A stretch of 64,000 bases of DNA from Sipunculus nudus (lineage: Eukaryota; Annelida; Sipuncula; Golfingiida; Sipunculidae). The position numbers and the translations under genes are program-made. The stretch is taken from positions 61,552,659-61,616,658 of the forward strand of contig CM049313.1 of the NCBI GenBank assembly GCA_026874595.1, in the 5' to 3' direction. Position 1 is the first letter of the stretch. The number at the start of each line of letters is the position of its first letter. This document shows positions 51,201 to 63,300 of this stretch, in pieces. The notes beneath the pieces are model-generated. The model ran no database searches. It was not told the origin of the DNA and was given only the letters and a program-made list of their open reading frames with translations.

Positions 51201-54200
51201 ATAATTTTTTTTTATTTTAGACTTTTTCAATACAGAAATAAATCAAACAAGAAGTCTTCAGGAATTTATAAAGAAATAGTAAATATTCCCTGCATATTGA
51301 CACCTGTTTGGGGTTCTTAATCAAAGGGGTTAAAGGAAAGGCATGCTGGTTCCCAGTTTGTCAGGCCCCTAGTTATTTTAAACAGTCCATAAAAGTAATG
51401 AGAGTTTCACATAATGATGTTGTTTTGCAAGTATAGGAATCCATGTTTTGGTTAAAATGCTTTATGGCTTCTTGCACAAGTCAGGCAACAGAAAACTTAT
51501 CAAAGACAGTACTGCTTGCAAAAATTCTGATTAATACTGCAAAATACACCATCTTCATCATCATTATCAGGAATTGCCAGCATTCAATACTGAACATTAC
51601 AGGCAATAATTTACATTTGGTCAAATTAATAGTATTAAGAATTCCCCCAGGGGTAAACTTTAAACTGGTTATTTTTGTCCCACTTTTAAAGAAATATTCT
51701 CTTCTAAGGTTGGTCATCAGTCTGAAGATTGCATAGTATGGTTATTGATTTTTTAAAAAGTAATCAAACTTCAAAGTAAAATGATAAGAACATATAATCC
51801 TAAAAGTCACAATCAGTTGGTTTTACCTCAGTGGAAATATGTTGTGTAATATCAAGACTGTGTACCATTTTTGCCTGGGGGCAGTCTTAGGGGTTCAACT
51901 TTAGGAACTAATGCTGCAGAGTTCAGCATCCCTACCACAAGGCAACGTCCTATCTGTATCTTTTCACAAAGAGCATCCATGAAAATTAGATAAAGGATTT
52001 ATTAATAGATTGGACAAATACCTGTAGTAGGGGGATATTATGTTTGGTCACCTTTTCAAAGAAGCTAGCTGCATGCGAGGTCATCTCTTATTTGTTTTCA
52101 GATTTGTTAGCATACATCCGTTTTCATCAGAGACAGGAAGGGCCCTCTTAGAGACGATATGACACCTGTGTTTGCATTGAAATCAGTGCAGGGAAAAGCT
52201 CCTGGGAGATTTGTGTGTGGTTCATGAGGCATTGATATACATTCCTCCAGTGATTTTGCCTCCCCGCGGAATGAGCATACTAAAACTACTTGTCCTTATA
52301 TTATTTGAATTACCAGGAAGTTCCTCCACTTGAGATTTCTCTGAATGATTGGGTTCATATCGGAGAATAAATATGTGTCATGTTGTTTGGCGGCGTGATT
52401 TACCATAATTGCTTCCCTCAGAACTCACAGTATTCTTGGTTATGAACTCAAGTGGACTGGTGAATGGATTCATTAAATGCGGAGTGTGTAGTTAGTGTGT
52501 CTGACATGAATGTATGCTTCGTTTTATCCTAGTGTGTTCACATATGAATGAGCAGGATAAAATTAGAATATTTTGAAGTAGATTTCTTTCTTTTTCTGTG
52601 TGATATGTATTAATATTTTATGAAGATGAAAATGTGATTGGATAGATAGTGGCAGGTACATTACTGAGTGTATTGGTTCAGATAACAAAAAGTTATAAGT
52701 TGTTCATACATATCTGATCACTGGGTTGTTTATTTTTTTTAATAGAAATTTAACAGATAACTTTGTTATCACTAATCATAGTTTCAGATCATGCAAAAAT
52801 ATGTCTTTCGTCATCAGTGGTTTTGATCATGGAAAAACAAACAAATTTAAACTTCACCTGCTAGGAATTATTTATATAATAAAAATGTGTACTATTATTT
52901 AATTCCATTATTAACCTTCATGATTAAAAACTTAAATATTTGAAGTACTTGACAAATAATGTATTTAAACTGCTTAACAAATAATATTTGATATAAAACC
53001 AATTTTTTATTGAAGTTAAAATTGAGAGCAAATTATAGGTGTAACACAAAGCAGAATTTGTGTAATTACAGTCAGAAAGTAATGGCAATCTTTTTTAAAA
53101 AATTCAGATTGAACCTTCTTCATGAAAACTGAACGGTTGGTATGCTGTCACACAGGGCCTGACATAACGCCAAAAATTTGCTCCCAATTGAGTGCCTGGG
53201 CAAACCAGTCCAGCATGAACTTTTACCAAAATGTCTGAATCTTCTGTTGAGCATTTTCTTTCTTGGATAAAGGAAATTGTATTGATATACCTTTTTATCT
53301 TAAATGATCTGTATGTGTATCTGTACTTATAATAAGGTTAAATTTTATTAACAAATAAACATTTGAGCATGGTCATCATCACACAGAACTGTATTGAAAC
53401 ACACAACACAATCATGTGAAATACACTTTGTGTTTGTAACTATGATCACTGAATTTTGTAGGGTAAGTGAACGTTCATGTGGGGCAGTTAAAAGCTTGAT
53501 GTTACTTTCCTGTTGTAGTGACATGTTTGATTTGAAGTGTTGCCTTGTAATATCAATAAGGCAAAGCTACAGGTAGTAGTCAGGTACATGAAACATTTCA
53601 ACGGTTTGTGACTAGAGCCAAGGTTACAGGCCCATAGTAATATCAAATTTAATTTCAGTGAAGGGGCCATCTTTGATGGTTTTATTGGTGTGATATATAG
53701 CAGTTATAGAAGGTTCTCCTGCATTATGGCTGTCATTATGAAGTGAATTAGATCTTCTGGGGACACAATCATGACAAAGAGTTTCATAGACAAAGCAAGG
53801 CATATTAGCAATACACCTGTAATATATAGGATATATGTAAATTAGTTATATATGACATCATTGATTAACATTTATTCTCTATTATTGCTGGGATTCTGTC
53901 CAATGAAAACCCAGAGAGAGGTGTACTGAAAAACTCAGTACACCTGATTATCCTGATAAGTAATACTGTGACCCACCACCAGTGCAAGATGGATTGATAG
54001 TTGAATGGGAGGATGGACAGGTTTTATCTACATCTTGAGAATATGTAAAAATATTGAAATTGTTGTCATTGTACACATTTTTACACATCAGGTTTACTTT
54101 TAGGCATATTATGAATATTTGAGTTAAAGTGGACAAATCTGTATAATTTAGATAAAGCACATGTGTGTTTGTAATTTGGAAAACTGGCAACTCAGGTTGC

Positions 54201-55562
54201 ATATTTTTACTGAATAATGGATCATGAAGATGCCACAGTATGGCACCAAAGTATTAAATAATAGAGCCACAGTTCAGAGAGATAGAGAGAAGAGGGGACG
54301 AAAGGATGCATGCTAATGATAAAGGGAATCTAGAACGTAACATTGTGCCGGTGACCCGTGAAGTGAAAAGCATGACCCAGTTTTAGGAATGTTTCAGGAG
54401 CCAATTAAAATTTCTGTGCATGCTCATTCTTCGCAACAGTGGCCAGGATAGGTCGCATTTAGAGCACTGGATGTGGGTGTTAACTCTGACAATACTGCCC
54501 TAGTTTTTGACGGATATACACATTTTCTGTCAGGCCACCATTCCCAATAACAAAAGGTGATATACACGAAAGAACTGAACTTGAAAGAAAATTCATGAAG
54601 AATAGAATGTACTACTTTACTGGTACAAAAATGACCCCTATTTTTATGTCAGCTTGCCTAGCAGTGCATAGCCACAAAAAATGCAAGTTAGAGCCACTGC
54701 TCATCTTCAAGGGACCTTTCACTTGGGTTTTTTGCCTTTCCTAGTGTGGTTGTGGTGAGTGGCTCTGACTTTGGTGTTTAGCAGGTTATTTGCAGTTAGC
54801 ACTTCAGACAAAAGTTGTTTACTTTAAACAGGTGTTACTTTACATATACATGATGAGAGCAGACATAATAAAGTAAATGCGTTTTATTATAAGCGTTACA
54901 GGAGTAATTGATTCAGTTAGTCCTTAACTAATTACGTTGCCACTTTTCACTGCAAGATAGCCAGGTAAGTTTGCAAAAATTACCAAAAAGGAAAGAAAGC
55001 AAAGGTAAAATATTAATTATATGTGATTTTAAGGTAACTATTATACGTTAATAAAAAGTAGAGTGCACCTTATTTTGTTTCATAAGTTTTTACAAGGGCC
55101 AAATTACATATTGGTGCTTAAATGGAACTCCAATTCCTCACATTGATAGTATTGCAAAATTTACTTTTCAAGGTTGGTGTGGTTTATTCTCACTTTATTA
55201 CCAGATGCTTTAGTTGTCATGACCTAAAAATATTTCCATAACAACTAGTATTTTGTCATTTAATACTTCTAGAATATAAGGAGAAAAGAATAATTGCATT
55301 GATGATAAGACTTTTTTTCCACCTTTATGTGCCCTTTCAACAGGAGATTATTTAAGATGATATGCCATAGATTATAAATTATTTTTGTTCTGCTAACCTT
55401 TATCAAAGACTTTTTTATAGCATAATAAATATACACATAACAGCTAGTTGCAGCAGCAGTTTGTATTGTTGTAACCTAACATTCATTATGTTGCAAAACT
55501 ATAATTTTCCGAAATACATTTTTAACAATTGTATGAAATGTGTAAATTTAAATTTTTACCAC

Positions 55563-55835
55563 CTTCTATGGCTCAGGGGAAGACCACAGGGCTCAAAGCC
55601 AGGAGGTTTTGAGTTCAAAATTCAGCCAAGGCGATGAAGTTTTCCTGGTTGACCCCCACCCAGGGTGAGGACTCTGCAGACTAAATGGGAAGGCTGTGCA
55701 CCACAGCTGTGTTTCACTTGCAAACATGTGCACCCTGGGAGAAGGGGGGTTCTTTGAAGTTTTGACCCAGCACTGGGAATGATAACACACCCAGGACCTA
55801 GAGGTGCAGTAGACACTGGGCCTGGGTGACACCAG
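55563..55835 (+). mobile_element. Degenerate tRNA-derived SINE (family shared with 7645-7830)
   Basis: A box A-like TGGCTCAGGGG (55569-55579) and a box B-like GAGTTCAAAATTC (55611-55623) stand at normal spacing. Then comes a body with CAGGGTGAGGACTCTGCAG and CACAGCTGTGTTTCAC, which aligns by eye with the element near 7.7 kb. It lies about 1.1 kb before the terminal exon, inside the presumed intron of the zinc-finger gene. The reading frames here on the minus strand are chance frames inside the SINE. Confidence 0.55.
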
Positions 55836-55969
55836 GATACAAAATAATATGATAGGTAGTGAGTTATACTGCCCTGTCACACAGTCACAAACTGAAAGGG
55901 AAATTTGCAGTTGTACATACTCAGATTAAGAATTAGATAAGGAAACATAAAAAATTGGGGCAGTTACCT

Positions 55970-56310
55970 CCATCAAAAAAAGAAAATGCACATTTGGGAG
56001 GCCAACAGTTTCATCAGATGAAAGTAGCTATTACTTAGCAGGTATTGGATGGATTTTGATGAAACCTGCTGTGAATATTACACATAAAGTATCTCTCAGC
56101 TGAAGCTGATTCTCAGCAAAATCTGCTCATATTTATAGAAGCCAGAAGCCATTTAACTTTTGTGTGTGTCACTGTTATTTATTTGGATTTTATGCATTTT
56201 GAAGAATTTTTATGAATATTTACCAAAACAATAATCTCACCTGAGTTTGATTCTTCACAAAATCTGTTTATTATGCAAAGGTCACAAGACATATGAGGGA
56301 TGTATTCTGC
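55970..56310 (+). repeat. Diverged dispersed repeat with two internal units
   Basis: It begins with GGCAGTTACCTCCATC and holds a GGATTTTGATGAAACCTGCT segment. It contains two related ~130-150-bp units, one with CAGCTGAAGCTGATTCTCAG (about 56100) and one with CACCTGAGTTTGATTCTTCA (about 56240). The second unit matches 48.1-48.29 kb. A GTTACCTCCACTGAAAAAAG word also occurs at 8040 and a similar one at 47217. Confidence 0.6.
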
Positions 56311-57012
56311 ACTATGGCAGTGCTTCTGTCATCTTTGGTAACTTGATATTAAAATTGAGTCTTATTGACCCCATTTTGAGGAGGAGGCATCATTCCCCTT
56401 ACACCTGATCCCTGGAGATTAAAATCACAAGCTTCTATAATATTTGACACAAGTTTGATGTCAGTACTTTTGTTTAATTGTTACAGCCTGGTCCAAGCAG
56501 CAAAAGAAAGAAACATCAGTCATGTTGCTAAAAAATGAACCTAATTAAAATATCTATGAATATAACTGTCACCAGATTTTTTTTTAGTCTTTAAACCATG
56601 TTAGGAGCAATACTAAAAATTATGAAAGACTGACAGAACCGCATTTTTACTCACTTTATATTCTTCTTTATCGCAAATTTTTTTTTAGGTTACAGGTCAT
56701 TGAGGATTCAGGTCCCGCATTCAGTTTTAAATTACATTAGATATATGAATACATATGAACTCTGTTTAGAATGATGACCACTGTGACTTTTATGACCCTT
56801 GACAAAGCCATCATGATTTTTTTTCAGCCAGGGGTCCTGTTTTGGCTGTTAATTATTCTTGCGAGGATTTTTTATGGTCTGTAATCTATTTACATTGTAA
56901 TTTTACATAATCATATTTGTGTATCATTGTTCATCATTAATTATGTATTTTTGCATTTTCAGGTAACTAGGAAACGTCAAGTTCAATTGAGAAATAAGGA
57001 AAAAATTAAACT

Positions 57013-58806
57013 ATGGGGACTGCCAAAATGATGGATCTCCAAAGACAAAGACTCAAATATCTGCTGGCTAATGCCATCTTGGAACTCTGGAAAAAAGAGA
57101 CCGGTAGTTTATCTTCTGTGGTGATTGAAGGGACAATATGTATCACATCAGGCAGTGGTAAAACCACTGTTGTGCAAGTGTCAGATAAATTCTTTGGCTC
57201 TGTGCCTGGTTCAGAAAGTTTGGACAGTACATACGGACCAGGAACTGGGTACACCAGTCTACCCTCAGACTGTAGTGGTGGTGGCGCACCATGGGGTGTG
57301 GTGTCACCCACGGGTACCGGACGTGATGAAGGATACCAGTCACATGAAACAGAGTCCGACAGCTCCGGAACATTGAACTTTTCAAAGCATGAAAATCCAA
57401 AGGATATCGACCGAGAGACCTCACCCCCTGTGGCAAAGAAAGCCAAAGTGCCCAGTCAGTCAGTTAAGGAAACCTCAGGCCTAAAAAAACAAGAGCATAA
57501 TTCAGAGTCAGGTCCACAAGAAACTCAGTTACTCAAGTATGGGGAACGTGACGAAAATTTTAATACACCAGTGGCATTTGGAGTTGGAGGGTATTGCCCT
57601 GGTACTGGGTATTATACATGCTCAAATGAGGATAAAGAAAGCATTAATAAACAACAGTTAAGTCCCAGTGATCAGAGACTAGAAAAGCTTAAGAAAGAAA
57701 GGCAGCAAGAACTGGAAGAAGACCTAGAGGAAAGCAGCGAGACTGAACTCACAATAGACACAGGAACTCAGGAACACAATGACACTACTAAAGATGAAGA
57801 AAACATGGCTGATGTGTCTGGGGAAGACTTGGGGGAGTCCATGGCAATGGACCTAAGCAGGAAGGATATAGAGTTATCAGTTATGTCTCCACAAAAATGC
57901 ACTGCACAGGTACGCAGTGTGATTCGCCAGAGATTACTTGCCAGTAAGAACCATGAATCACCACAGCCAGAGAAGGAACAGCGTGCATCTGAAACACCAA
58001 AACCTCTTAAGAGTTTGGGATTACATCGCTCGCCTAACTCTAGTGATGAAGAAAGCAGTCCTGGTGCCAGACCCTGGCCATTGTTAGCAATGAACAATGT
58101 AGTTCAGCAAGTAGGCCAAACTCTATCACCAGGGGGCAACATGTTCCCACAGGATATGCCTCACTATCCCATGGTCCCCCCGCTGCCACCAGGCTTGATG
58201 GTCCCCTCCCCTGTGATGGGGATGAACCCTGCTGCATATCATAACATGATGAAGCGTAAATCCTCCGGACCACCAATGCTTATCCCGTTTGGCCCTCCGC
58301 CGTTAACAGGATGCATGCCATCTACCTCTCCTCTCATGGGTAATCCACCAGTCGCCCTTAAGTCACCAACAGGAAGTGTGGGCAGCTCGAAATGTAACAG
58401 TCCTGTGGTGTCACCCACTGGGTCCACCAAGGATGGGAAAGAAAGCAGTAGCGACCGTGAAAGCACTGGTACCAGTCCAGAACAGAGGGTTTACAAATGT
58501 GACTTTTGTAGCAAAACTTTCCTGTTCAAATCTAAATACCATGAACATCTACCAGTACATACCAATGCAAGACCCTTTCAGTGCCATCTCTGTTCCCGAA
58601 CCTACAAGTACAAGTATGACCTCCGCGTGCACCTGCGGACACACATGGGCATTCCCACCAAGTCAACTGTGTGTCCGTTTTGCACAACAAAGTTTGACAC
58701 CAACAAGCAGCTAAGAATCCACATCAAGGAGAGTCATCGAGACCAGCAGAAAGTGACAGAGGAAGACTGTACAGATCCCAAAGACAACTTACCACCTGCC
58801 TTGTAA
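57013..58806 (+). CDS. C2H2 zinc-finger protein, three C-terminal fingers, probable nuclear transcription regulator
   Basis: The uninterrupted 597-residue frame has an in-frame stop upstream (56995-56997) in the same exon, so the start at 57013 is well placed; Met6 and Met7 are alternatives. Seen: three C2H2 fingers near the C-terminus, zinc ligands C496/C499/H512/H516, C524/C527/H540/H544 and C554/C557/H570/H575. Fingers 1 and 2 are joined by a TNARPF linker. A basic PPVAKKAKV stretch (138-146) looks like a nuclear localisation signal. Residues 220-285 are charged and probably partly coiled-coil, ending in MAMDLSRKD (277-285), a degenerate match to CtBP-binding PxDLS. Residues 377-440 are rich in Pro and Met. 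A YxPGTGY motif occurs twice (74-80, 194-200). Residues 8-55 form a compact module, a predicted helix (LLANAILELWKKE) then beta-like segments, which I cannot place. Family knowledge implies sequence-specific DNA binding; activation or repression is not shown. Orthology unrecognised, so no symbol is given. Confidence 0.93.
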   Translation: MGTAKMMDLQRQRLKYLLANAILELWKKETGSLSSVVIEGTICITSGSGKTTVVQVSDKFFGSVPGSESLDSTYGPGTGYTSLPSDCSGGGAPWGVVSPTGTGRDEGYQSHETESDSSGTLNFSKHENPKDIDRETSPPVAKKAKVPSQSVKETSGLKKQEHNSESGPQETQLLKYGERDENFNTPVAFGVGGYCPGTGYYTCSNEDKESINKQQLSPSDQRLEKLKKERQQELEEDLEESSETELTIDTGTQEHNDTTKDEENMADVSGEDLGESMAMDLSRKDIELSVMSPQKCTAQVRSVIRQRLLASKNHESPQPEKEQRASETPKPLKSLGLHRSPNSSDEESSPGARPWPLLAMNNVVQQVGQTLSPGGNMFPQDMPHYPMVPPLPPGLMVPSPVMGMNPAAYHNMMKRKSSGPPMLIPFGPPPLTGCMPSTSPLMGNPPVALKSPTGSVGSSKCNSPVVSPTGSTKDGKESSSDRESTGTSPEQRVYKCDFCSKTFLFKSKYHEHLPVHTNARPFQCHLCSRTYKYKYDLRVHLRTHMGIPTKSTVCPFCTTKFDTNKQLRIHIKESHRDQQKVTEEDCTDPKDNLPPAL

Positions 58807-59945
58807 TCATCTGATTGGATGAAATTTCAATGAAAGGCAGCTTATTGGCTGCTTTCAGGAAGTCTTCAGTTCCTAGTCCTAGCTGTACATAAATCTTGGC
58901 TGTTCTTGTTTATGCTTTAGCATCATCCAGGTGAAGAATTGTTCAGTTAGGGGGTGAGGAGGCATGGTATTTGTTTCCAGTTAGGAGTACCTGAAATTGT
59001 TTTTAGAGAGTTAAGCATTACGTGACAGGATTAAAGGCATATAGTCAGATCAGGGCAAAGGGATTTCCATGGTCAGTTGAAAAGATCTGTATAAAGTATA
59101 TTCAATGTTTTCTTAGGCCAAACTCCAATTATCAGTCTGTAAAAGTAAAACGGGTAACAGGATGTTGGTTTACACCACATGCTTGAATTTTTTCACATTT
59201 GACAGGAAGTTCATTTTATATTAAAATTCAGTGTATTTTAGTTTAATACAATTTTTTCATAATCGTAATTTGTTTTAACACATGTATATCGCATATATGC
59301 AAAAATAATCGGTATGAACTTTGGAATGTTTAGAAAAATGGAAACACATTTGATTTTGGTGACTAAAGGTGATCTGTTCATGTTGTTGGACAACATTGGC
59401 TACATATGTCAGGATATGTTAATAAGGATATCTTTGCTCATATACAAACTGCAGATCCGTGAGATAGGTGACTGTGTTTGGTGTTAAGTGGAATACATGC
59501 ATCTTATTGTTTTAGAATTTTTATTTCATTGTGTTATCAGATTTTCACTGATCAAGTGAAGATGGATTTGATTATTGTTATGTTTCTGATGATTTTTTAA
59601 GAGATTGTTAAATGAAATGAAATGTATATTTTTGTAATCTTGTTAACTGCATAGATTTGCTATGTTAGTCTCATTTGCACATCAAGCTGTTAGTATTCAA
59701 ATAATCATATACTTGTAAAATTAGATATTTTTTTCACATAGAATATCATGCTGTATATCATATTTTCTCATTGTAAAAAAAGACCATTTTATTACTGTGG
59801 TGCCTACATATATATTTTTTATGCATCATATACTCAATGGACACTTTTCATAACAGTGGTAAAATATCTTCCATATAAAGTGCCTCCATTTCAAAAGTCA
59901 AAATGTATAAGGTCACATACATATCAAGATTATTATACACATTTC

Positions 59946-60327
59946 AATAAAAAAATGGATAACATTCCTTTTGATACCAATGATAATTTTAGAGCTGTTT
60001 TACTTATAGTCACACCTATGTCTTTATTTCAGAAATGTTTAATAAATGTCACAAATTTGTTTTCTTCATTAGATGAAGTGTAACTGCATATCAGAAAACT
60101 TGAAACATTAGTTTTCAACATTCCATAATCAGTGTGAAAAAAAAAGACTATTGTGATAGATAGGTTGCAGTGTTGTGACCATGTTTTTTCAACTGTTAGT
60201 GTAACAAACCATGAATTTGGAAAGTCATTGAAAAACCTGTTGGGGTACAGGAACATTCAAAATTTAAACACACTTTGAATAAATAATAGAGGTTCCTATG
60301 TCAGTCTGTATGCAGTTTTTCAATAAA
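59946..60327 (+). terminator. Candidate polyadenylation signals for the zinc-finger gene
   Basis: Four AATAAA hexamers lie downstream of the stop codon, at 59946-59951, 60041-60046, 60278-60283 and 60322-60327. Any could end the transcript. AATAAA is frequent by chance in AT-rich DNA, so the choice needs transcript ends. Confidence 0.35.
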
Positions 60328-60340
60328 ATATTTTTTCATG

Positions 60341-63300
60341 AAAATACAAGGAAAAAAGTACACTTTTTAAACCTTTTTATGAAGTCAGAATATGGCCTTG
60401 GGGCCTTCTTGTAAATAGGTAAAATAGGTGGTTTTAGTATGATTTGATTAAAATGCATGCAACTGTAAGTGGCCTTTTGTGTATATGAATAAGAAATGGT
60501 CTATTTGAAAACCCATGCATTGACTACCTCAGTATTAACCCATGATGTAGGAGAGTGTATGTTAAAATTAAGTACTTGGAATTGTATTTTTAAACATCTA
60601 TGTTACCTAGGTACATGAAAGTTACCATGTATATGTATATTATCAGAGCATATCTGTGTACCTTTAAAGAGTACATACATTTTATTATGTATCAGTTCCA
60701 TGCGTGTCTTCACCTGTAATTATCATTGTTGGTGCTGTCAGTTTGTTTATATAAGAAACATCACTCGTCTGGTAGGCTTTATACAGGAGGGCATGGTGTC
60801 TTTATGATTAATGTTCAAAGCTGAAAAGGTTCAGTTGTTTTAAAAAACAGAGGAATATCAATGCCGCTGTTTTAAATTGATTATTTGTTCCTTGGTTATA
60901 AGTGTTGCACAACCCATTTTAAGCTATCAACTTACGAAGATGATGATGGGTAGACTTAAAAAATTAGCAGCATCCTATGTCAGTCTCAGACAAACAGACA
61001 ATTGTATTTGGAAGATAATTGCATATTCAAGCAACAAACTTTACAGTTCAACTTCCCATGAAATACAGGTGACACTTAACTCATGTACCTGAAGCATACC
61101 AAGTACCAAATTCAGCAATCAAATCTGGAACATGACTTACAGGAAATAACTTGCCCACCACTCAGTCCTGTCTTCTCTCTGTTATTAGTTATGTTTGTTT
61201 TTTCTTATGTGCTTATGTAAATTCGCAGTAATACAATCGTTGTGGTGTTAATCTTTTTTCACATATCAGAGGCAGGTTTACAGAAGTAGCAAAAGTCTAC
61301 TTTTTGTGTTTTTTGTAGGCAATGGGCATTTTATCTTGGATTGTACATGTATTCTAGATTCATGATTGCATGCACACACACACACACACAAACATTTCAC
61401 ACCTCACCAGTATGTATTTTTCCCAGATGTACATATATAATAATACAGAACATTACCAAAATTGTTTCTTTTTAGATATCATTGACTTGGCTACCCTTTG
61501 CAAAGAAAGAGCCATCTTCTGTCCCCTATCTTACAGGGACAGCACCTGTCAGAGAAAATGGTCCAGGACCAGAAATATCTTGCAGGTTGCCAGCCAGAGG
61601 TCAAGGTATTCTCCTGTCTTGTCCCTGTTATCTAACCATGGTTACTAAACCATGGTGAGCTCGTACATAATGACTAAATCTGTGACAATTTAAGTTTCTG
61701 TGTAGGGTTATTGCACCTTTTATTCAGAGAAGAAACCGAGGTGTTGAAGATTATAGCAGCTCTGACAATCAATCTATCATTGTAACTTAGTCCCTAGCTT
61801 TCAGTTACTAGGAAGTAACCATAGCAGCTGTAACCATAGCAACCAAGTGATGCATAGCAACATATTTTAAGGTTCCATCAGACATGACCTTTTATCATAG
61901 CTATCAAGTTGAATACTTGTGGTTGCTAGTCATGTGGCCTTAGCAGTTGTAACCATAGCAACCGATGCATACTGAGAAGATTCTGGGTTTAGTCAGACAC
62001 AAGTATAGATTGATTGAAATATTGTTTGTATTATAATATAACTGATGGACACACTGGCACTAGGCACTTTAAGAAAGTGCTCAGGTAATCTTTAGCTAGC
62101 AAGTTTTTAAGGTGTGAAAGTTAACTTGGATGTCCCCATTATCAGACACCTGTTGACCTCACAGGAAATCGGAGCTCTCGTACTTTGTACCACCTTATCA
62201 GGTGGGAGTCCCTTTTTGGAGTGGTGTGATCCCTGGCAGGTCTGCCCTTTGTTCCAGATAAGGATGTGTATCCCCTCCCGAGCTGATCCTGACAGTACAC
62301 AACAGACCCACAGAAACATGTGACCTGTACATGATCCACTTAGCTGTCTCACAGATAAATGTAAGAGGTATTTAGTGTGCGGACTCATCAAGTGAAAAGG
62401 ACTTGAACACAGAGTGTTCCATTTGGTCATGCCGGGCTAATTCTGAACTTTTTAAGTAGTAAGCAAGATATTGTCAAATGAATGTACTGATTAAATCCAG
62501 ATCATTTTCATAAAAAAACTCAAGTTTGAACAAGCAGTCACTAGAAAGATTATTGGAAAGAAAGGGAATGTGGTACATAGGATTGGTTTTGATTTAAAAA
62601 AAAAGTAATTTTCTGCGCACCTATTTTGACATGTTAATGATCTGAATACTCCTACAGGAAGTTAGGTCATTCTTTTGCCCTTCACAAGGCCATCTTTGTG
62701 GGGGAAACAGGTGAAAGAGCTATTCATGGAATATTTAGCCTTATTAAGCACATTCAGGACCAAGCTAGTATATGTACTATTTGTGCAGGGCTCATTGTAG
62801 TACATTCAGTATTGTCAGTCTGTTAAAAGAAAGTTCCATGTACTATTCACATTAGTCAATACCCTGCAGTGGTTGACATGTCTCTCAGTCCCTTTGATAA
62901 ACAGTCAGCAAAAAAACGCTACCTCGAATGATCTCAACTGGGTCACTCCAGGTGAGTTCGCAAAGGTGTTTCACTAGAAATGGTGTCTCACCTGTTGTAC
63001 TTTTAGTGGGGTGGTCTTGTCTGATAAGTAGATCAGAGGTGTACACAGTGAAAAATTACCAAGCATGCTGACGACTCCCATGTCCTGCTTATCTAAGAGG
63101 TAGCATATTCATTTAATATCTAGTAATATTGATTTCCACAAGTTTTTTGATAAGGGAAAAAAAAGAGATCACTTTAGGATCCAGTCATTTACGCAGACAA
63201 GGGCTTTTTATACATTTAATTGAACATAGAAGTATTTCTCGTCGCACCATGCATGATTGCAGATATAATATCTTGCCATTTTTATCAGTATGGGAGATAA

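Larger units (their letters stand above)
45000..56960 (+). other. Presumed large intron of the zinc-finger gene
   Basis: About 12 kb of CpG-poor, AT-rich sequence. It holds two diverged dispersed repeats and one SINE, no long microsatellite and no supported coding frame. The 87-codon minus-strand frame at 48505-48768 and the others lack motifs. It ends at the acceptor at 56961-56962. Intron status rests on that acceptor and the candidate donor at 44558. Confidence 0.45.
56963..60340 (+). other. Terminal exon of the zinc-finger gene (5' UTR tail, CDS, 3' UTR)
   Basis: A good 3' splice site lies just upstream: a T-rich tract ending in TTGCATTTTCAG, with AG at 56961-56962. The 50 bases from 56963 to the start codon carry an in-frame stop, so they are 5' UTR, and at least one further exon must lie upstream. 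The 3' end is not fixed. It is drawn just after the last AATAAA of a group (see the polyadenylation entry). The 1.5 kb after the stop codon is AT-rich with no credible reading frame, as expected for a 3' UTR. Confidence 0.6.

Noticed and set aside
55593-55880. Minus-strand frames of 64-95 codons
   Set aside because: They lie inside the SINE copy at 55563-55835 and are not kept in the copy near 7.7 kb.
57151-57168. GSGKTT in the zinc-finger protein as a Walker A loop
   Set aside because: The residue five before the GKT glycine is Ile, not Gly, so the GxxxxGK[ST] pattern is not met. No other NTPase motif is present.
57006-57446. 146-codon minus-strand frame opposite the zinc-finger CDS
   Set aside because: It is a shadow of the real coding exon in the opposite strand, with no motif of its own.
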